Shown: positions 1 through 11,850, counted from the first letter of the stretch. The stretch: DNA of 64,000 nucleotides from Meghimatium bilineatum (GCA_034231615.1 CM067322.1:61829032-61893031); one strand, 5' to 3'. Translations and numbers: made by a program. The notes: generated by a model not told the origin, from the letters alone.

Positions 1-149
1 GAATAATTGCATCCATTTAATAATGCAACATTCTGGTATAAAAGAATAAAATGGAAATTGTATTAACTAACAATGGAACACCAACATCAGCATTTTCTTC
101 AAATGTATTAATCTATCTATTGTCTTTTCTCTGCTAATTTTGTGAGGCA

Positions 150-470
150 TCGCAGGATTGAATGACGATCAGTTTTCGAGCTATTGCATGTCTGGTCGCT
201 TGTTATGCAGTAATTCTGTGCCGTGTCAGAATGTTGATAATTCCTTCAATCCATGTTCTTCTTGGCCGTTCTCTGTATCTTGCTGTTTCCATTTTCAGGT
301 TGTATGCTCTTGCTGCTGCTTCATTCTCATTAGGTGGCCGACCATTTCAATCTCTGTTTTTTCAATATATTTGACCACTGATATTGTTCCAACAGTTCTT
401 GCAATCTCCTCATTTCTCACAAGATTTCTTCTTGTTCCATGTATTAATGGACACAGCTAATTCATGCTTG
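150..470 (-). mobile_element. LINE ORF2 C-terminal fragment (family K)
   Basis: Read on the minus strand: RRNLVRNEEIARTVGTISVV, KYIEK, then, after frame changes, VGHLMRM and ARAYNLKMETARYRERPRRT. This is the post-RT tail of a non-LTR retrotransposon (W/VGH.MRM ... GRPR.TW). Other copies are at 4565-4750 (+) and 29220-29430 (-). Broken by frameshifts and stops. Confidence 0.75.
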
Positions 471-980
471 TCCTAAGAAAGGGTTGATAAATCTCAAGGC
501 TTCTGATGCCATTAGAATCACAATGTAAAGATATTGTTACACATATTGACAAAGTGAAGGATAGCACTCCTGTTTGTTCAATATTTAAAATGTTTGCTTT
601 TATGTCCCATGAAAATTAAACTCAAAATATTTTTATACAAATACTAAAATTCATACAGATTAGCAGAGTCCTGTAGTCTATTATCCTTATGCCACTTGTA
701 ATTTTCTTCTAGAACATAAACAACAATCTATGTCTTCTGTGTCCTTCATATGGCTATCTGCCGAGAACTACATGAATGTTTTAAAAAGTGTTCATTTATG
801 CTGTGCCATATATATATATATATATATATTATCTATGTACATTTGATGTTTAGTTAATATTTTTGCTATGTATAGTTCAGTGAACCTCTTTCTTATCAAC
901 ATGTGCCTAGCTCATTTAGACTAAATATGTGTTTGTTGCAACATTATTCACTTGTGCAGTTTCACATCATATTGTACTGA
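471..980. other. No gene seen; short (TA)n at 808-831
   Basis: AT-rich non-coding DNA downstream of VTI1B. The only structure is a TA dinucleotide run of about 12 units. Confidence 0.4.
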
Positions 981-984
981 TTGT

Positions 985-1230
985 GATGGTAACCATGGTA
1001 GTGCAGTGATTAGTGCTATGACTTGCAGTTCAGGGTTTGATTCCCAGCAGAACTTACATTTTTTTCAACCATTAATGACTTCAAGATTGAGCTGTAGATA
1101 GTGGCAGACTGTGATTCTAACAAATTTTGGAAATTAAGGGCAGTCAATGTTGTTGCTGAGCACATCACCCCTAGTGTACCAAAATTATTGCTACAAAAAT
1201 ATGAGCATAAAACCATATGCCTGATGGAAT
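985..1230 (+). mobile_element. tRNA-derived SINE
   Basis: The head holds a pol III A-box-like TAGTGCAGTGATTAGTG and a B-box-like GGTTTGATTCCC about 35 bases later, the layout of a tRNA-derived SINE promoter. The body downstream is unknown, and the 3' end (about 1230) is a guess. Confidence 0.6.
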
Positions 1231-1519
1231 AAAGGACGTCACTTGCTGTTCTTAATACAAACTTTTGATCAGCTGTGTTACTCTTCTTGTATCAAACATC
1301 TTTATAGTTTTTTTAAATATGTTTTATGTGTAAGATTTGTTCAAGTCATGAGTTAAATTTATTGTCCCTCAGTGTTAATATAGGTTGCCTATTACACAGT
1401 GATGTAGTTATTGATCTATAATGCTAAGGCTAAGTACCGGTATAAACTTGCCACCTAGTGAGATATTGCCTGAATGATCCGATCATGATGTCAAAAATTT
1501 TATTTAAAACTTTTTTGTT

Positions 1520-1690
1520 AGTTACAGATACCAAGATACAAATGAAGACCAAGAAGAAGATCATGGTTGCACAACTGATGAACAGAAGTTAATATCTTTA
1601 GTTAAGGACAAAAATATTTAAATACTAAGTGCTGGCCACAAATTTGTATGGGTATTCTAGAAGAAGTAAAGAATTAAATGTTAGTGAAAA
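1520..1690 (+). mobile_element. Possible LINE family K remnant
   Basis: AAGATACAAATGAAGACCAA is close to the family K segment at 4565-4750 (CAAGATACAAAGGAAGACCA). Short and degenerate. Confidence 0.35.
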
Positions 1691-1711
1691 ATGTTTCAAA
1701 AATTAATATTA

Positions 1712-3223
1712 CCATATATTTCCATATATAAGCTGAGGATTTTTTGATTTTTTTCTGCTATAAAATACAGGGTGTTTGTTTGATTTATATACCATCACAA
1801 TAAAATGGTTTTAAAAATAATTACTTGTAGAAGCACAAAAACAGTAACACAGAATAGTCAAATAGCCCTTCCAATAACAGGAAAAAAATTTACATGTAGC
1901 AAATATCATTCAAATCCTCAAAATTGGAATCACTGTCTGAATTCTGAAACAGTTCACAAATTTAATTCTCTGTCATGTGAACTTCAGAGTGAATATCATC
2001 AGTCTATTGTCTCACTGTTATCAGTGTATTGTCGTCATCAGTCCCAAAGATAGCATTGTCCTCACTTCCATCCAGTGCATTACTGATGGAGCACTTTTAG
2101 AAAGATTGGACAATCATTTCAGACAGAATATCCAACCACGATTCTTTAACTGACTTAATGACTGTAATGATATGTAATGATTGTAGTGTTGTCAACTTTG
2201 CCACCTTAGTCGGGACTAAGCCGAATGACCGTATTAATTCAATTTTGCTCAAAATCTGTCCATAAATGGTTATGTTAAGGGAGACATCAAGTGGCTGCAG
2301 TTCGGAAGTAAGGTTCCATCTCACTGCATCATTTGTTCACTTTTTTAGTGAGATATGTCCAAAATGAGTGCCAAACTGACTTGAATAGTTTTTATTATAG
2401 CAGTCACCTTCCTCCCCCCACACTTAACCCAGCCATTACAGAGTGTGACTTTCGTCCATCAAATCTTTCATGTGGGTGCGCAGAAACACGGCACATGGGA
2501 ACTTTGCCCATTTGGGCAGAGTTTTGTACTTGCATTTATAAAAAGCCTGGGGGGGGAGGAGCAAACATGCTCCATCTACCATCCTAAAACAACAGTAAAA
2601 CAAGTCTTCTCATGTCCAGTCATCTTTACAAATACCGTCTTCAAATATCATCTTCTTAAATTTCGTTCCACCGTGCTTTTGAAGGCAAATCTAGAAACCA
2701 AGCTAAAATCTGATCCATTCATCGACTGGGACTTGGAAAATTATGGTAATGGCTGATGTTATTGTTGCAGCCAACATTTATTACTGAGACAGAACGGAAT
2801 GAATATCTGTTCCAATATCTCGGAACACTCAGATAAAACTCAGGTGTTGGGAAACACCCAGATACTTGAAATTTTTACATTATACCCGGTAGTAGCGAAT
2901 TTTATGTTCTTGACAAGGCCTCCGGGCAAAGGTCGTACTGTATTATCCTGGATGTTGTATTTTATATCATCTGTACAGGTAGTGTGGGGCAAATGTAAGA
3001 AATGACCTTGCCTCTTACCAATGATAGAGTTTGTGTTATTTTCCTTTTAGCAATATTTCAGTTGTCCTTTCATTCGTACAATCGATTTCCGCAGTATTAT
3101 TACCGGTATTATTTTTTTATGTACTTATACACAGGTTTTTTACTTTTATCACATTTTGGACATTAAGTTAAATCCCTGGCTTATAAACAGATCATATGAT
3201 TCCTTATACATGGAAATATATAG
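1712..3223 (-). mobile_element. pogo/Tigger-like DNA transposon 1
   Basis: TA-flanked (1710-1711 and 3224-3225) element of 1512 bp with inverted ends CCATATATTTCCATATATAA and CTATATATTTCCATGTATAA. On the minus strand, broken reading frames match a pogo/Tigger DDE transposase: TGHEKTCFTVVLG around 2600, KVTLCNGWVKCGGR around 2440, then LQPLDVSLN near 2290 and SWLDILSEMIVQSF near 2110, then [20 protein letters not shown] ending near 2040. Many stops and shifts: a dead copy. A related element is at 40284-42660. Confidence 0.82.
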
Positions 3224-3593
3224 TATGCCACAAAGAGATGCTGACTGTTTTACAGTCTATACTATAAAGTAGCAGAAGTCATTCAACACATAAAATTTAA
3301 ATTTGCTTACTAAACAGTTAGCAGATTTTTTTCCATCCCATATTTAATTGTATGACACTGTGTCAATCATAGACTGAAGTTATCTGTCTTTATACTGTTA
3401 CAGATAGTTTTTATAATTAACAGATTGAAAGCATAAATAGTTTTTGTAATTAACAAATTCAAAGCATTTTAATGACAAGATGTTATGTTCTTTATAAGGT
3501 ATTGCTATAGCATAATCTACAACTTCACGTGTGTTAGTTCACTGGAGATCAAGCTGTTGATAATTTGAGTTACTAAGTATATATCTCTCGATT

Positions 3594-3770
3594 CAGTGGA
3601 ATCTCTCTATAGTGCATTAATTTCTAACAAAGTTCGCTATATAGCAACACTTCAAAATCCCAAATATTTTTTTTTCTATAGGTCTATGTTTGTACTGTAT
3701 ATAGCAAATTTATGTTATTACATACATATTTTGTCAGTCCAGACCAATTTGTTATATTAGGATTGCACTG
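3594..3770. mobile_element. TA-flanked MITE, copy A
   Basis: 177 bp from CAGTGGAATCTC to ATTGCACTG followed by TA. The left flank no longer reads TA. It aligns along its length with copy B at 6180-6353, including TTATTACATACATATTTTGT. Ends resemble pogo/Tigger-type inverted repeats. No coding capacity. Confidence 0.75.
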
Positions 3771-4019
3771 TATTGGGTAGTATTTAGTATTGATTCAGAG
3801 ATGATAACTATCTTGATCATCAAGTAATGGGATTTCAGGGGTGGTAGCTATCTTGACCACTAAGTTTTTCAAAATGGACACCCAACTTGCAGAGTTGAGG
3901 GAGGTAATCACAGCAAGGAAAAACACTATCTCCCTTACCTCAAATAAAGTGAAAGTCTTAGTACTGTGAGATAGAATATAGCTTAACCACTACAGCAAAA
4001 TATACCATGGGCCACCCTT

Positions 4020-4500
4020 ATCATCTTTGAATCGCCCTTGTGTTGCTATGCCTGAAAGAGGAGCAAATAATATCAATACTGTTACCTGCCATGCATGTCA
4101 GTTTGTGAGTGAAGTTAGCTGTCCCATCCCATAGAGAGTCAAAGTGATTCAGAAGACATTCTGGTTGAATGTATCTAGTCAAAAGGTGCAGATATCGCAG
4201 CCACGCTGCGCCAGTGTGTTGCCGGGGCCCGAAAGGGGAACAAAGAATAGCAACACTGTTTACCTTCATTGCATGTCGTAAGAGGCGACTAAGGAGGTTA
4301 TGGGATGGAGTTAGCTGTCTCATCCCATATAGGGTCAGTGACCCAAAGCCATGCTGAAGTCGGATGTGTCAGGCTGAAAGGCGCAGATATCACAGCAATG
4401 CTGTAAACCATGACACAACGCATTCCGTTCTCTGGACTACATCCTGCTAATCTGCAGGAGTTTTAGAACGAACGCAGAAGCAGCCATGCAGTAAACCAGA
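4020..4500 (+). mobile_element. SINE with conserved core motif (two overlapping copies)
   Basis: Contains GGCCCGAAAGGGGAACAAAG, CATGTCGTAAGAGGCGACTA near 4272 and GAAGTCGGATGTGTCAGGC near 4356, then GAACGAACGCAGAAGCAG at the 3' end. A partial copy of the same core precedes it at 4020-4200. Related copies: 16630-16860 (+), 28680-28810 (-), 34210-34370 (-), 29880-30000 (-). The GTCGTAAGAGGCGACTAA block resembles a central SINE domain known from molluscs and other animals; that link is from memory. Confidence 0.6.
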
Positions 4501-4564
4501 GGTGGAATTATTTTTGGATTGGCAGTTCAGATTTAGCTTTTTTTGTGTGGTATGAGGTCAAAAA

Positions 4565-4750
4565 ATAGATCATATGAGGAATTAAGAGATGTTTCAACAA
4601 CATCCGTGATAAAATATATTGAAAAACAGAGGCTGAAATAGCCACTTAATGAGAATGAACCCTGGCCAGCGGCAAGAGCATACAGCAGGAAAATTGAAGC
4701 AGCAAGATACAAAGGAAGACCAAGAACCAGTATTCTGAGACATCACAATA
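4565..4750 (+). mobile_element. LINE family K fragment
   Basis: Plus-strand frame: VIKYIEKQRLK, stop, PLNENEPWPAARAYSRKIE, AARYKGRPRTS. Same segment as 150-470 and 29220-29430. Confidence 0.72.
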
Positions 4751-4759
4751 AGCAGAGAA

Positions 4760-6175
4760 AAAAAAATAGATAGGTGAGGTCAAAAACTAATTTTTCCATT
4801 TATTTTGGTTTAAACTCCAAGTAGTCTTTTGACTTTTGGGACCAGCACAAAGTAATTTTATATCAGCCTGACAGCCCCAAAGAAATTGCTTGGATGGCCA
4901 TGGATGTAGTGCAGAAAACAGAAATACGATGTGTCAACATTTTATTGGCACCAATGGCCAGTCACATTTGAGCTTCTGTGGTATATTCTTTGTTTTTGGT
5001 TAATAACCATTCTCAAGATCTTGTTATTGAATCTTCATTGTGTATAGTATTCTGTTTTTAAAATTGTGTAGTTAAACTTCATACTATTTTCTTGTATTAA
5101 TCTCTCAAAGGCTGTATGGGATTGGTGGCTGTGATTATTGTATTGTGTGTTATTTTGGTGTTGGAAGGTAGGTTTTTTATTTGTATTTGCAGATTAAAGT
5201 GTAAATGAAGTAGCTTGTTTGAGTTTGTGTTAAACATTTTCTTATTTGTGTGATAGACATGCATTTCTGTCTACATCGTATAAAATAAACTCTCAAATAA
5301 TGGTGTGTCAAAACTTTTGAACAAGTGTTGATAAATATTCCAGGCTCATAGATGAGAAAGGTTCAGTACTTGATGACACAGAGCAATAGATCATCTAATT
5401 ATTATATGAGACAAGTTAATTGGCATAGGAATACCTCATGCGAGATTGATGTAATCAACCCAAATCCAAAACCCATTTTCCACCTCCTTGGAGCCTGTCA
5501 CCCAGGGATCTGTTTTGGCCTGAAATGTCCAAGGGCAGTGTGTGAGAAATCATCGTGGCATAGAGTTCATCATAGCATACACTCATCACCTGGCACCAGA
5601 TATGAAGTTTTTCACAGGATGAGGAAGCACACCTGAATTAAAAGCATGCATTACCACAAATAAATTTGTGTTCCAGTTCATTTATTTCTAACAGTTTATG
5701 AAAAATGCAGACGACTTGTTTTATGAATCACTTAAGTTTTCATCACACCAACCATCTATGAGTATATACATCAGTGCCCCAGTCCATTGTCAATTGTGGT
5801 TGCATCCATAGATATAAAGGGTTTTAAAAGTTCAACCCCTTCCTTCAAATTAGGAAGATAAAATATAAATATAATTATAAAATATGAGCAAAAGAAAAAG
5901 CACCCTCCTCCCCACCTTTTAGTGGTTTGCCCATTTTATTTAGTAAGAATCATACCTACAGCTCTGGTTGTGGATCCATTGGATCTTTCCAGAAAGAACA
6001 TAATTTCTTGCCTTTCCCCTGATCACTCCCATTTCTATTGCTCCCAATAAATATTATTGGTTATGAACTTGATATCATTACGCTCTGGGCATACCCATAT
6101 GTGCCCAATCCCTTCCCCTCAACAGATATAGAAGTGTTTACATACTGATGGTGCAATGGGTTTGTTGGTAAAGCA
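4760..6175. other. No gene supported
   Basis: AT-rich DNA. A SINE-like piece near 4905-4970 (minus) shares the block CAGAAAACAGAAATACGATG with the GAA-tailed SINEs. A 94-codon open frame at 5352-5636 has no recognisable domain. Confidence 0.4.
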
Positions 6176-6179
6176 CATA

Positions 6180-6353
6180 TAGTGGAATCCCTCTATGGTG
6201 CATACTGTTATATAACAAATTTCCCTATATGACAAATTTTTAAAATCCCCAATTATATTTATTCTGTATTGTGGGTACTGTATATAGCAAATTTCTGTTA
6301 TTACATACATATTTTGTCGGTCCTGATCAAGTTGTTATAACGGGATTCCACTG
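6180..6353. mobile_element. TA-flanked MITE, copy B
   Basis: 174 bp with near-perfect 12-bp inverted ends (TAGTGGAATCCC and GGGATTCCACTG) between TA dinucleotides at 6178-6179 and 6354-6355. Same family as copy A. Confidence 0.8.
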
Positions 6354-6689
6354 TATTGCTAAACAATTATTACTTTTCGTCATTTTATTGTTGTCATTAT
6401 ATTCCTTTCATATCAAAGGTTAGTCTATTTGTTTTTCTGGTGATGTTGATCTAATAGAGGGATCAAAAGAACTACAAGAAAGTTGGTAAAAAATTACCAG
6501 AAAGTATGAAATGGGAATCAACACTGAAAGGAGAACGATTTTTATTAACAGCAAGGAAACATACGAGGCATATTCAAAAGAAATCTGCCAGTGCTGAATA
6601 AACCTATGCCAAACATGAGGAACGTAAAGATATCATCACTGATGTATTAAGCACACTGTCAGGTTGTAATTTTGTTTTTAGTGTCTTGG

Positions 6690-6935
6690 TCAGGCAGTTG
6701 ACAACATAGATGGTGTTAATCCATCCAAATCAGACCAATGAGCAGAGATTTAGTTTCTTACAGCCGAAGGATAGTTACCATCCAACATTCATAAAAGAAT
6801 GTAAGCAGTGTATGGTGAAAATGTGTGTCAAAGACAACAGTGAAGAATTGGGCAAAAATGTTTCAGGAAGGGCAACAGGTAACGAATGATCTAATGAAGG
6901 GACAGGCATATGTTTGTTACAGAAAAATTCGGGTT
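6690..6935 (+). mobile_element. mariner-type HTH fragment
   Basis: Plus-strand pieces resemble the N-terminal Mos1-like helix-turn-helix of a mariner transposase (QRFSFLQPKD... EELGKNVSGRATGNE). A clearer relative is at 29545-29765. Broken by stops and shifts. Confidence 0.45.
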
Positions 6936-7374
6936 TACCAGAGTTTGCTATTTACTAGCTGATTAATTATAGGCCTATGTGTCATTAGGGGTAGTTCAAA
7001 TGATGGTTCAGAAGAAATTGAAGCATCGGAAGGTGTGTTCTCGGTATCACAGTTATTGACAGACAACCATACGAAAAAATGAATGGTGTGTAGTTTGAAC
7101 CATTTGCAGTGTTATCATATGAAGGGTGATACATTTCTTTCATGAACAGTGGTAGGTATCATACTATTGTCACCACTTTGAGCCATGCAGCAAAGCAGCC
7201 AGTATACAATAGAAACATCTTAGATCACCAATGAGCAAAAAATTAAAATCACAAAGGAAGAAAAGGTTATGCATACTCCCTTTCTTGACCAAGAAAGACT
7301 CATGTTGGTGGTCTTTGAGGAGCCTAGAATGAATATCACTACTATTGGCTACAAGTAACACCAGACACGCTGCA

Positions 7375-7685
7375 TACCATCATCATCGTGTGACATATTC
7401 TTTCCAGAACTTAAGTCTTCTTTATGGACCTTCTGAACACCTCGTGATCCTGGGCGAGTTGACCTGCCTCCTCTAGAGACTTGTTTAAACAGTCAGATAT
7501 ATCATTTGTCCATCATCGTCTTGGACTGCCTTTTCCTTTGATTCCATTTACTCAGCCTTCTGATATTAGTCTTTCCATCCTGTTATGTCTCTTTAGATGA
7601 CCAAAAAAGTTCAGCTTTCTTGTTATGATGTTATTTAGGAGCCAGCCATCTTCGACGTTACAGTTGCATAGTTATAAATAATAAG
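7375..7685 (-). mobile_element. LINE family G 3' end with (ATG)n tail
   Basis: Minus strand reads KLNFFGHLKRHNRMERLISE, then GSPRRRWTNDISDCLNKSLE and ending near the (CAT)n run at 7378-7388. Same type as 61110-61563. Confidence 0.7.
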
Positions 7686-7700
7686 AAACCCAGCATGCTA

Positions 7701-9518
7701 CGAGGGATTGTCAAAAAGTAATACCTTCTAATTTATAATTTAATTAAATAGACATGAAATTTGATAAAACTCACATTAAAATGTATTCTGAAATCCGTAC
7801 TTCAAAAATGTATTTCTCAATGCAGTAGCAGTTATGTGTTACAGTTTTTGTCCATCTTCGCACAAGGGCATGTATCCATCCCCATATGGTAAAAATTTCT
7901 TTTTTTTTTCTGAAACTAATTGCATGCAGCATGTTTAAGATTGTTGGTGTTCTTAAAGTGATGTCCACCTAGTCTTCTTTTAGTGGTCCAAACAGATGGA
8001 AGTCTGAAGATGCAAGTCCAGGACTGTATCATGCAATAGTAGTGCATTTCTCTGATAAGCTTCTTAAAAGTTTCAATATAACGGTCTGCATTCACTGTGT
8101 TCTTTTTTTCTAAAAAGTCTTGAAGTATCACGCCCTTCTCATTCCAAAACACAGTGTCCATAATTTTCCCTACAGATGGTGAACTTTTGAACTTCTTTCT
8201 TGTTGACAATGTTGTGTGATGCCATTCTATTGACTGCCTCTTGGATTCTGATTTTAAAAAAATAAACCCAAGTCTCATTGCCTGTCACAATATTTGATAA
8301 AACATATAAATAACCAAATGGTCAGAGGGTGTCCGACAAAGTGGATGGTGCCGCAGTAACCTAATGAACAAATAGTAACGCAAAATGAGGTAAACAGGTT
8401 ACTAAAACACTTACCTAGCCTATTAATAAAAATATATTTTAAAAAGTATATATAAAAAAACATACAATAAAACTAAACAGGACAATTCTCCACGTATCGG
8501 CTCAAATTGAACCTTTTTCAAGAGACAAACAACAGAAAACGACAAAATAAAAAACTAAATAGATGTCTATATTTCATCAAGCCCCGTCTCCATAGCGCAG
8601 GGATGGCAACGCATCTAGTACTAGATGCGTTTTCACTTTTACTAGATGCGTTGCCATCCCTGCGCTATGGAGACGGGGCTTGATGAAATATAGACATCTA
8701 TTTTGTTTTTTATTTTGTCGTTTTCTGTTTGTCTCTTGAAAAAGGTTCAATTTGAGCCGATACGTGGAGAATTGTCCTGTTTAGTTTTATTGTATGTTTT
8801 TTTATATATACTTTTTAAAATATATTTTTATTAATAGGCTAGGTAAGTGTTTTAGTAACCTGTTTACCTCATTTTGCGTTACTATTTGATAAAACTCATC
8901 TCCTTCAGTTTCGTAATGGTACAGAAGGTTAATGGCAATGATTTTCCTTGTTTCTTTATGTCTGTCTGTCAACATTCTGAGCATCCAACTTGCACAAACC
9001 TTTCAATAACCCAGATCTTTAACAATGTTCTGGACACTACCATTAGTAATGGACAACATGGCATGCAGTTCATCCAATGTTACCAAATGATCACCACGAA
9101 TGATGTCATCAACTCAATAAATGCTGTGTGGTGTCACTACAGTAGATGGGCGACCAGTCCGCTTTGCAACATCCATTGAGGATTGACCTACTTCAGCTCT
9201 AATGTCGGACAGTGCAAACATCCACTGTTGAATCTCCATAAACATTCTTCAAACGTTTGTGGATGAGAATTGGGGTCTTGCCTTCAGCATTGAGAAATTC
9301 TATGACATCGTTATTTTAACTGTACTGCTTTAACAGCCAATTTAAACAGTTGCTGTATTGCAATCTGCTAATGAAACAGGTTGGTTATGCTAAACAGTGC
9401 AAAAAAGTGTTTGAGGATTCTCGCAAAATTAACAAATTGCAAAATGGGTTAAGTAAAAACCAATACAGTATTTATTTAGATAAAAAATTAAGAGGCATTA
9501 CTTTTTTATCATCCCTCA
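7701..9518 (-). mobile_element. mariner transposon, split by a hairpin insertion
   Basis: Inverted ends CGAGGGATTGTCAAAAAGTA (left) and TGAGGGATGATAAAAAAGTA (right, reverse strand) lie between TA dinucleotides at 7699-7700 and 9519-9520. Removing the 8304-8895 insertion and its duplicated target leaves about 1.23 kb, the usual mariner size. Transposase on the minus strand: FLNAEGKTPILIHKRLKNVY near 9290, MLRMLTDRHKETRKII and EGDEFYQIVT near 8900, then (after the insertion) ETW.. ESKRQSIEWHHTTLSTRKKF, TVFWNEKGVILQDFLEKK near 8120 and IHALVRRWTKTV near 7850. Stops and shifts show it is dead. Confidence 0.9.
8304..8882. mobile_element. Near-perfect hairpin insertion with 13-bp target duplication
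   Basis: Flanked by identical TATTTGATAAAAC at 8291-8303 and 8883-8895. After a unique 65-base segment (8304-8368), left arm 8369-8620 and right arm 8640-8888 are reverse complements, differing by one substitution and one 3-base indel. The centre holds two direct and one inverted copy of ACTAGATGCGTT, including a 24-bp perfect palindrome at 8609-8632. No ORF of note. It interrupts the mariner transposase between EFYQIVT and ETW. Confidence 0.92.
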
Positions 9519-9754
9519 TATCGTGGTATAATTCTGTTGCATGACAATGGTCACCCACATTGCTAAAGTAGCGAAGGAAGCATTAGCACAAAAAAGATTA
9601 GTTCTGCCACATCCAGCCTACAGCTCTGGTCTATCACTGTGACATTTATGTGTGTGGACACTTAAAAGCCATTTCTAGAGAACTCTGTCTTCTTGTCTTC
9701 TACTCCTGATGTGTATCAGGCACAAAGGTTATAAAATGAAAAAAAACTCCAGGT

Positions 9755-10375
9755 ACTTACTTATCTGACTTCCGGGGCTGCAAGCTTTCATTTTTTTCTT
9801 ACCTGTGCCAGGTAGTGGTAGGTGTATGTCTTCTTCAGCTGTATTATTCTATATAAAGGATGTTAGTGATGGAGGGGTTTAGTGGTAACAGTTGTTTTCG
9901 TAGGTCTTGTAGTGCAGAGCATTCAATAAGGTGGTGTATGTAGTATGGTGTATGGTCTGTGGTAATCCCTTGTAGGTGTTTGTTAAGTTGTACACGTATT
10001 GTTCACAGCCTAAATATTGTGGTTTGATCTTTGCATTGTAGTCTATTCTGTCGTGGATTTGGTTGGGACATGTCTGCATATAGCACTCTTCCTTTTTGAG
10101 CCAGCGGATAATGTGTTTTAGCTGTTCTATCTAAGATTGGAAATTCCAGGTTGAAGCATGCTTGCTCATTTTTTGGGTCAGTTTATCAGCACTTTCATTC
10201 CTGCTGATACTTGTGTGGCCTGGGATCCACTGTAGTGTAGTAATGATGCCATAGGATGTATGTTTGTACCTTGAAGTATGTTGCTTATGGTTCTCTCTGC
10301 TGTTGGATTCGTTTTCAAAGGCTTGCAGAGCAGACAGGGAGTCTGAATATTACAATGTTCTTTGGATCTGCTGTA
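9755..10375 (-). mobile_element. LINE family B 3' fragment (RNase H and tail)
   Basis: Minus-strand pieces match the RNase H end of the full LINE at 56327-60864: IVIF near 10350, then an LQWIPGH-like and SAGMKVLIN segment near 10190. Frames are shifted repeatedly. A further copy of the extreme 3' part is at 17765-18000. Confidence 0.65.
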
Positions 10376-10559
10376 TCATTTTGTATTTATATGAAAGTAA
10401 TGTATAAAAGCGAAAGGAAAGAAAGATCAAAATTTTTTACTTACCAGTTTTATCTATTATGCTTATTTATGATTATCAGAGTAGGGACTCACTGCAGACA
10501 TGGAAAGATGGTACAGACTTTTGAATACAAGCATTGCTGACAAATTTTACACATTTGTT

Positions 10560-10730
10560 TTGGAGAGCATAAGACAAATGTGTATGTCATCAATTAAACA
10601 ATGCTGAATGCAGGTCAATAGAAAACAAAACTTGCATGGTTTAGACATGTAAGCTGACACAATTTTCTGCCAAAAATAATCTTGCAAAGAATGGCTGAAG
10701 GAACAGGAGCAAGAGAAGGAAATGAAAATC
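10560..10730 (+). mobile_element. Possible LINE C-terminal fragment
   Basis: Reads LAWFRHVS, stop, HNFLPKIILQRMAEGTGARE, resembling the WFGHV.RHD.LPKTIL..EG tail of non-LTR ORF2. Short. Confidence 0.4.
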
Positions 10731-10869
10731 CTGGATTAATGACTCAAATTCCATCTAAAACTTTTCTTGCCTGGGTGGATCAGAATGCAGTTTTGGCAGA
10801 TGCAAAACCATTTTTGACCAGACCACTCATGAGAATTTTTTAAATATTTGCAGTCTTGGATTTTGTGAA

Positions 10870-11340
10870 TTCATTCATTTTCCTTTAATTCTAAAGTTAG
10901 CACAGAGGTCAGACCTCTCCAATTGTGTCCAATTTATGAATAGTATGAACATTGTTTGTTTTAATTTCTCTAAGTATTGTTCTTCTGAGTGTTTCCTTTG
11001 GTCTACTCCTGGCTCTTCTGTCTGTTGGTATCCATGCAAGAGAATGGCAGTGTATTCTGTTATTGTCAGAGTGTAGGACGTCCGATGTAGAACCAACAGC
11101 GTTTTCTAATAACATCTGTGATGCAGTATTGATGTGTCTTTTCTCTGATTTTTTAATTCGATTTGAATTCGCTCCAGTGGGTGTTAGTTCTACAAATCCT
11201 ACGAAGGCATTTGTTTTAAAAACTCAATAGTTTCTTTTCTGAAGATAAAGAACTTTTCCAGCTCACATCCATATGACGGCACTGGAATGACGCATGAATT
11301 AAATGAGCGCATTTTCGTGAGTGTACTGATTGACTTTCAC
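10870..11340 (-). mobile_element. LINE family C 3' fragment
   Basis: Same segment as the better-kept copy at 55400-55865: RTSYTLTITEYTAILLHGYQ then EQYLEKLKQTMFILFINWTQ and DLCANFRIKGK, near an ATTCATTC tail at 10870. Decayed. Confidence 0.7.
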
Positions 11341-11700
11341 CTCAAGATATTAGACAGTTTATTAAAGGCACTGGATTTTGTGTATGGGGTGTTAAAATCA
11401 TTGTTAATGACATAAAAAATAAATAAGTCACACAATTTTCCACATTTATTCACACTGGTAAGAATAGAAATTGCGGGAGGACTGTATTGCGATGTATTTA
11501 CTGTGGTACTCTTAATGGGTTATGGTATGGTATATATCTTACTTTCACTGCAGTTTTATTTAATTAAAAATACATGATTAAACTCAGTGTTTTAATGTTT
11601 ATAAAAAGAGTTAAAAAGACGTAGAGGATTGACTTCAGTACTCGGTTTCCCATATGTACTCCATAACTCTCGATGAAGCAGCACACTACCTGCCGTGAGT
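11341..11700. other. No feature seen
   Basis: AT-rich spacer between a LINE fragment and a SINE. Confidence 0.35.
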
Positions 11701-11739
11701 ACCACTCATAACATGTAACTCTGTAGCTCCAAGTGATAA

Positions 11740-11850
11740 TCCACAGAGATCTAAAATAAGATCCACCTTGTCACAATATCACACGAGTCTGATTTGAACA
11801 CATGACCTCTTGACCACAAGGTGAACAGCTTAATCGCTACGCTAGGGAGA
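11740..11850 (-). mobile_element. tRNA-derived SINE head
   Basis: On the minus strand GCGTAGCGATTAAGCTGTTC (A-box like) and TGTTCAAATCAGACT (B-box like) are spaced as in a tRNA promoter. Not a folded functional tRNA; a SINE head is more likely. Confidence 0.55.

Noticed and set aside
5352..5636. 94-codon open frame as a gene
   Set aside because: No domain, signal or splice support; within the range expected by chance.
11740..11850. tRNA gene
   Set aside because: A and B boxes are present but a convincing cloverleaf with paired acceptor stem was not seen; SINE head preferred.
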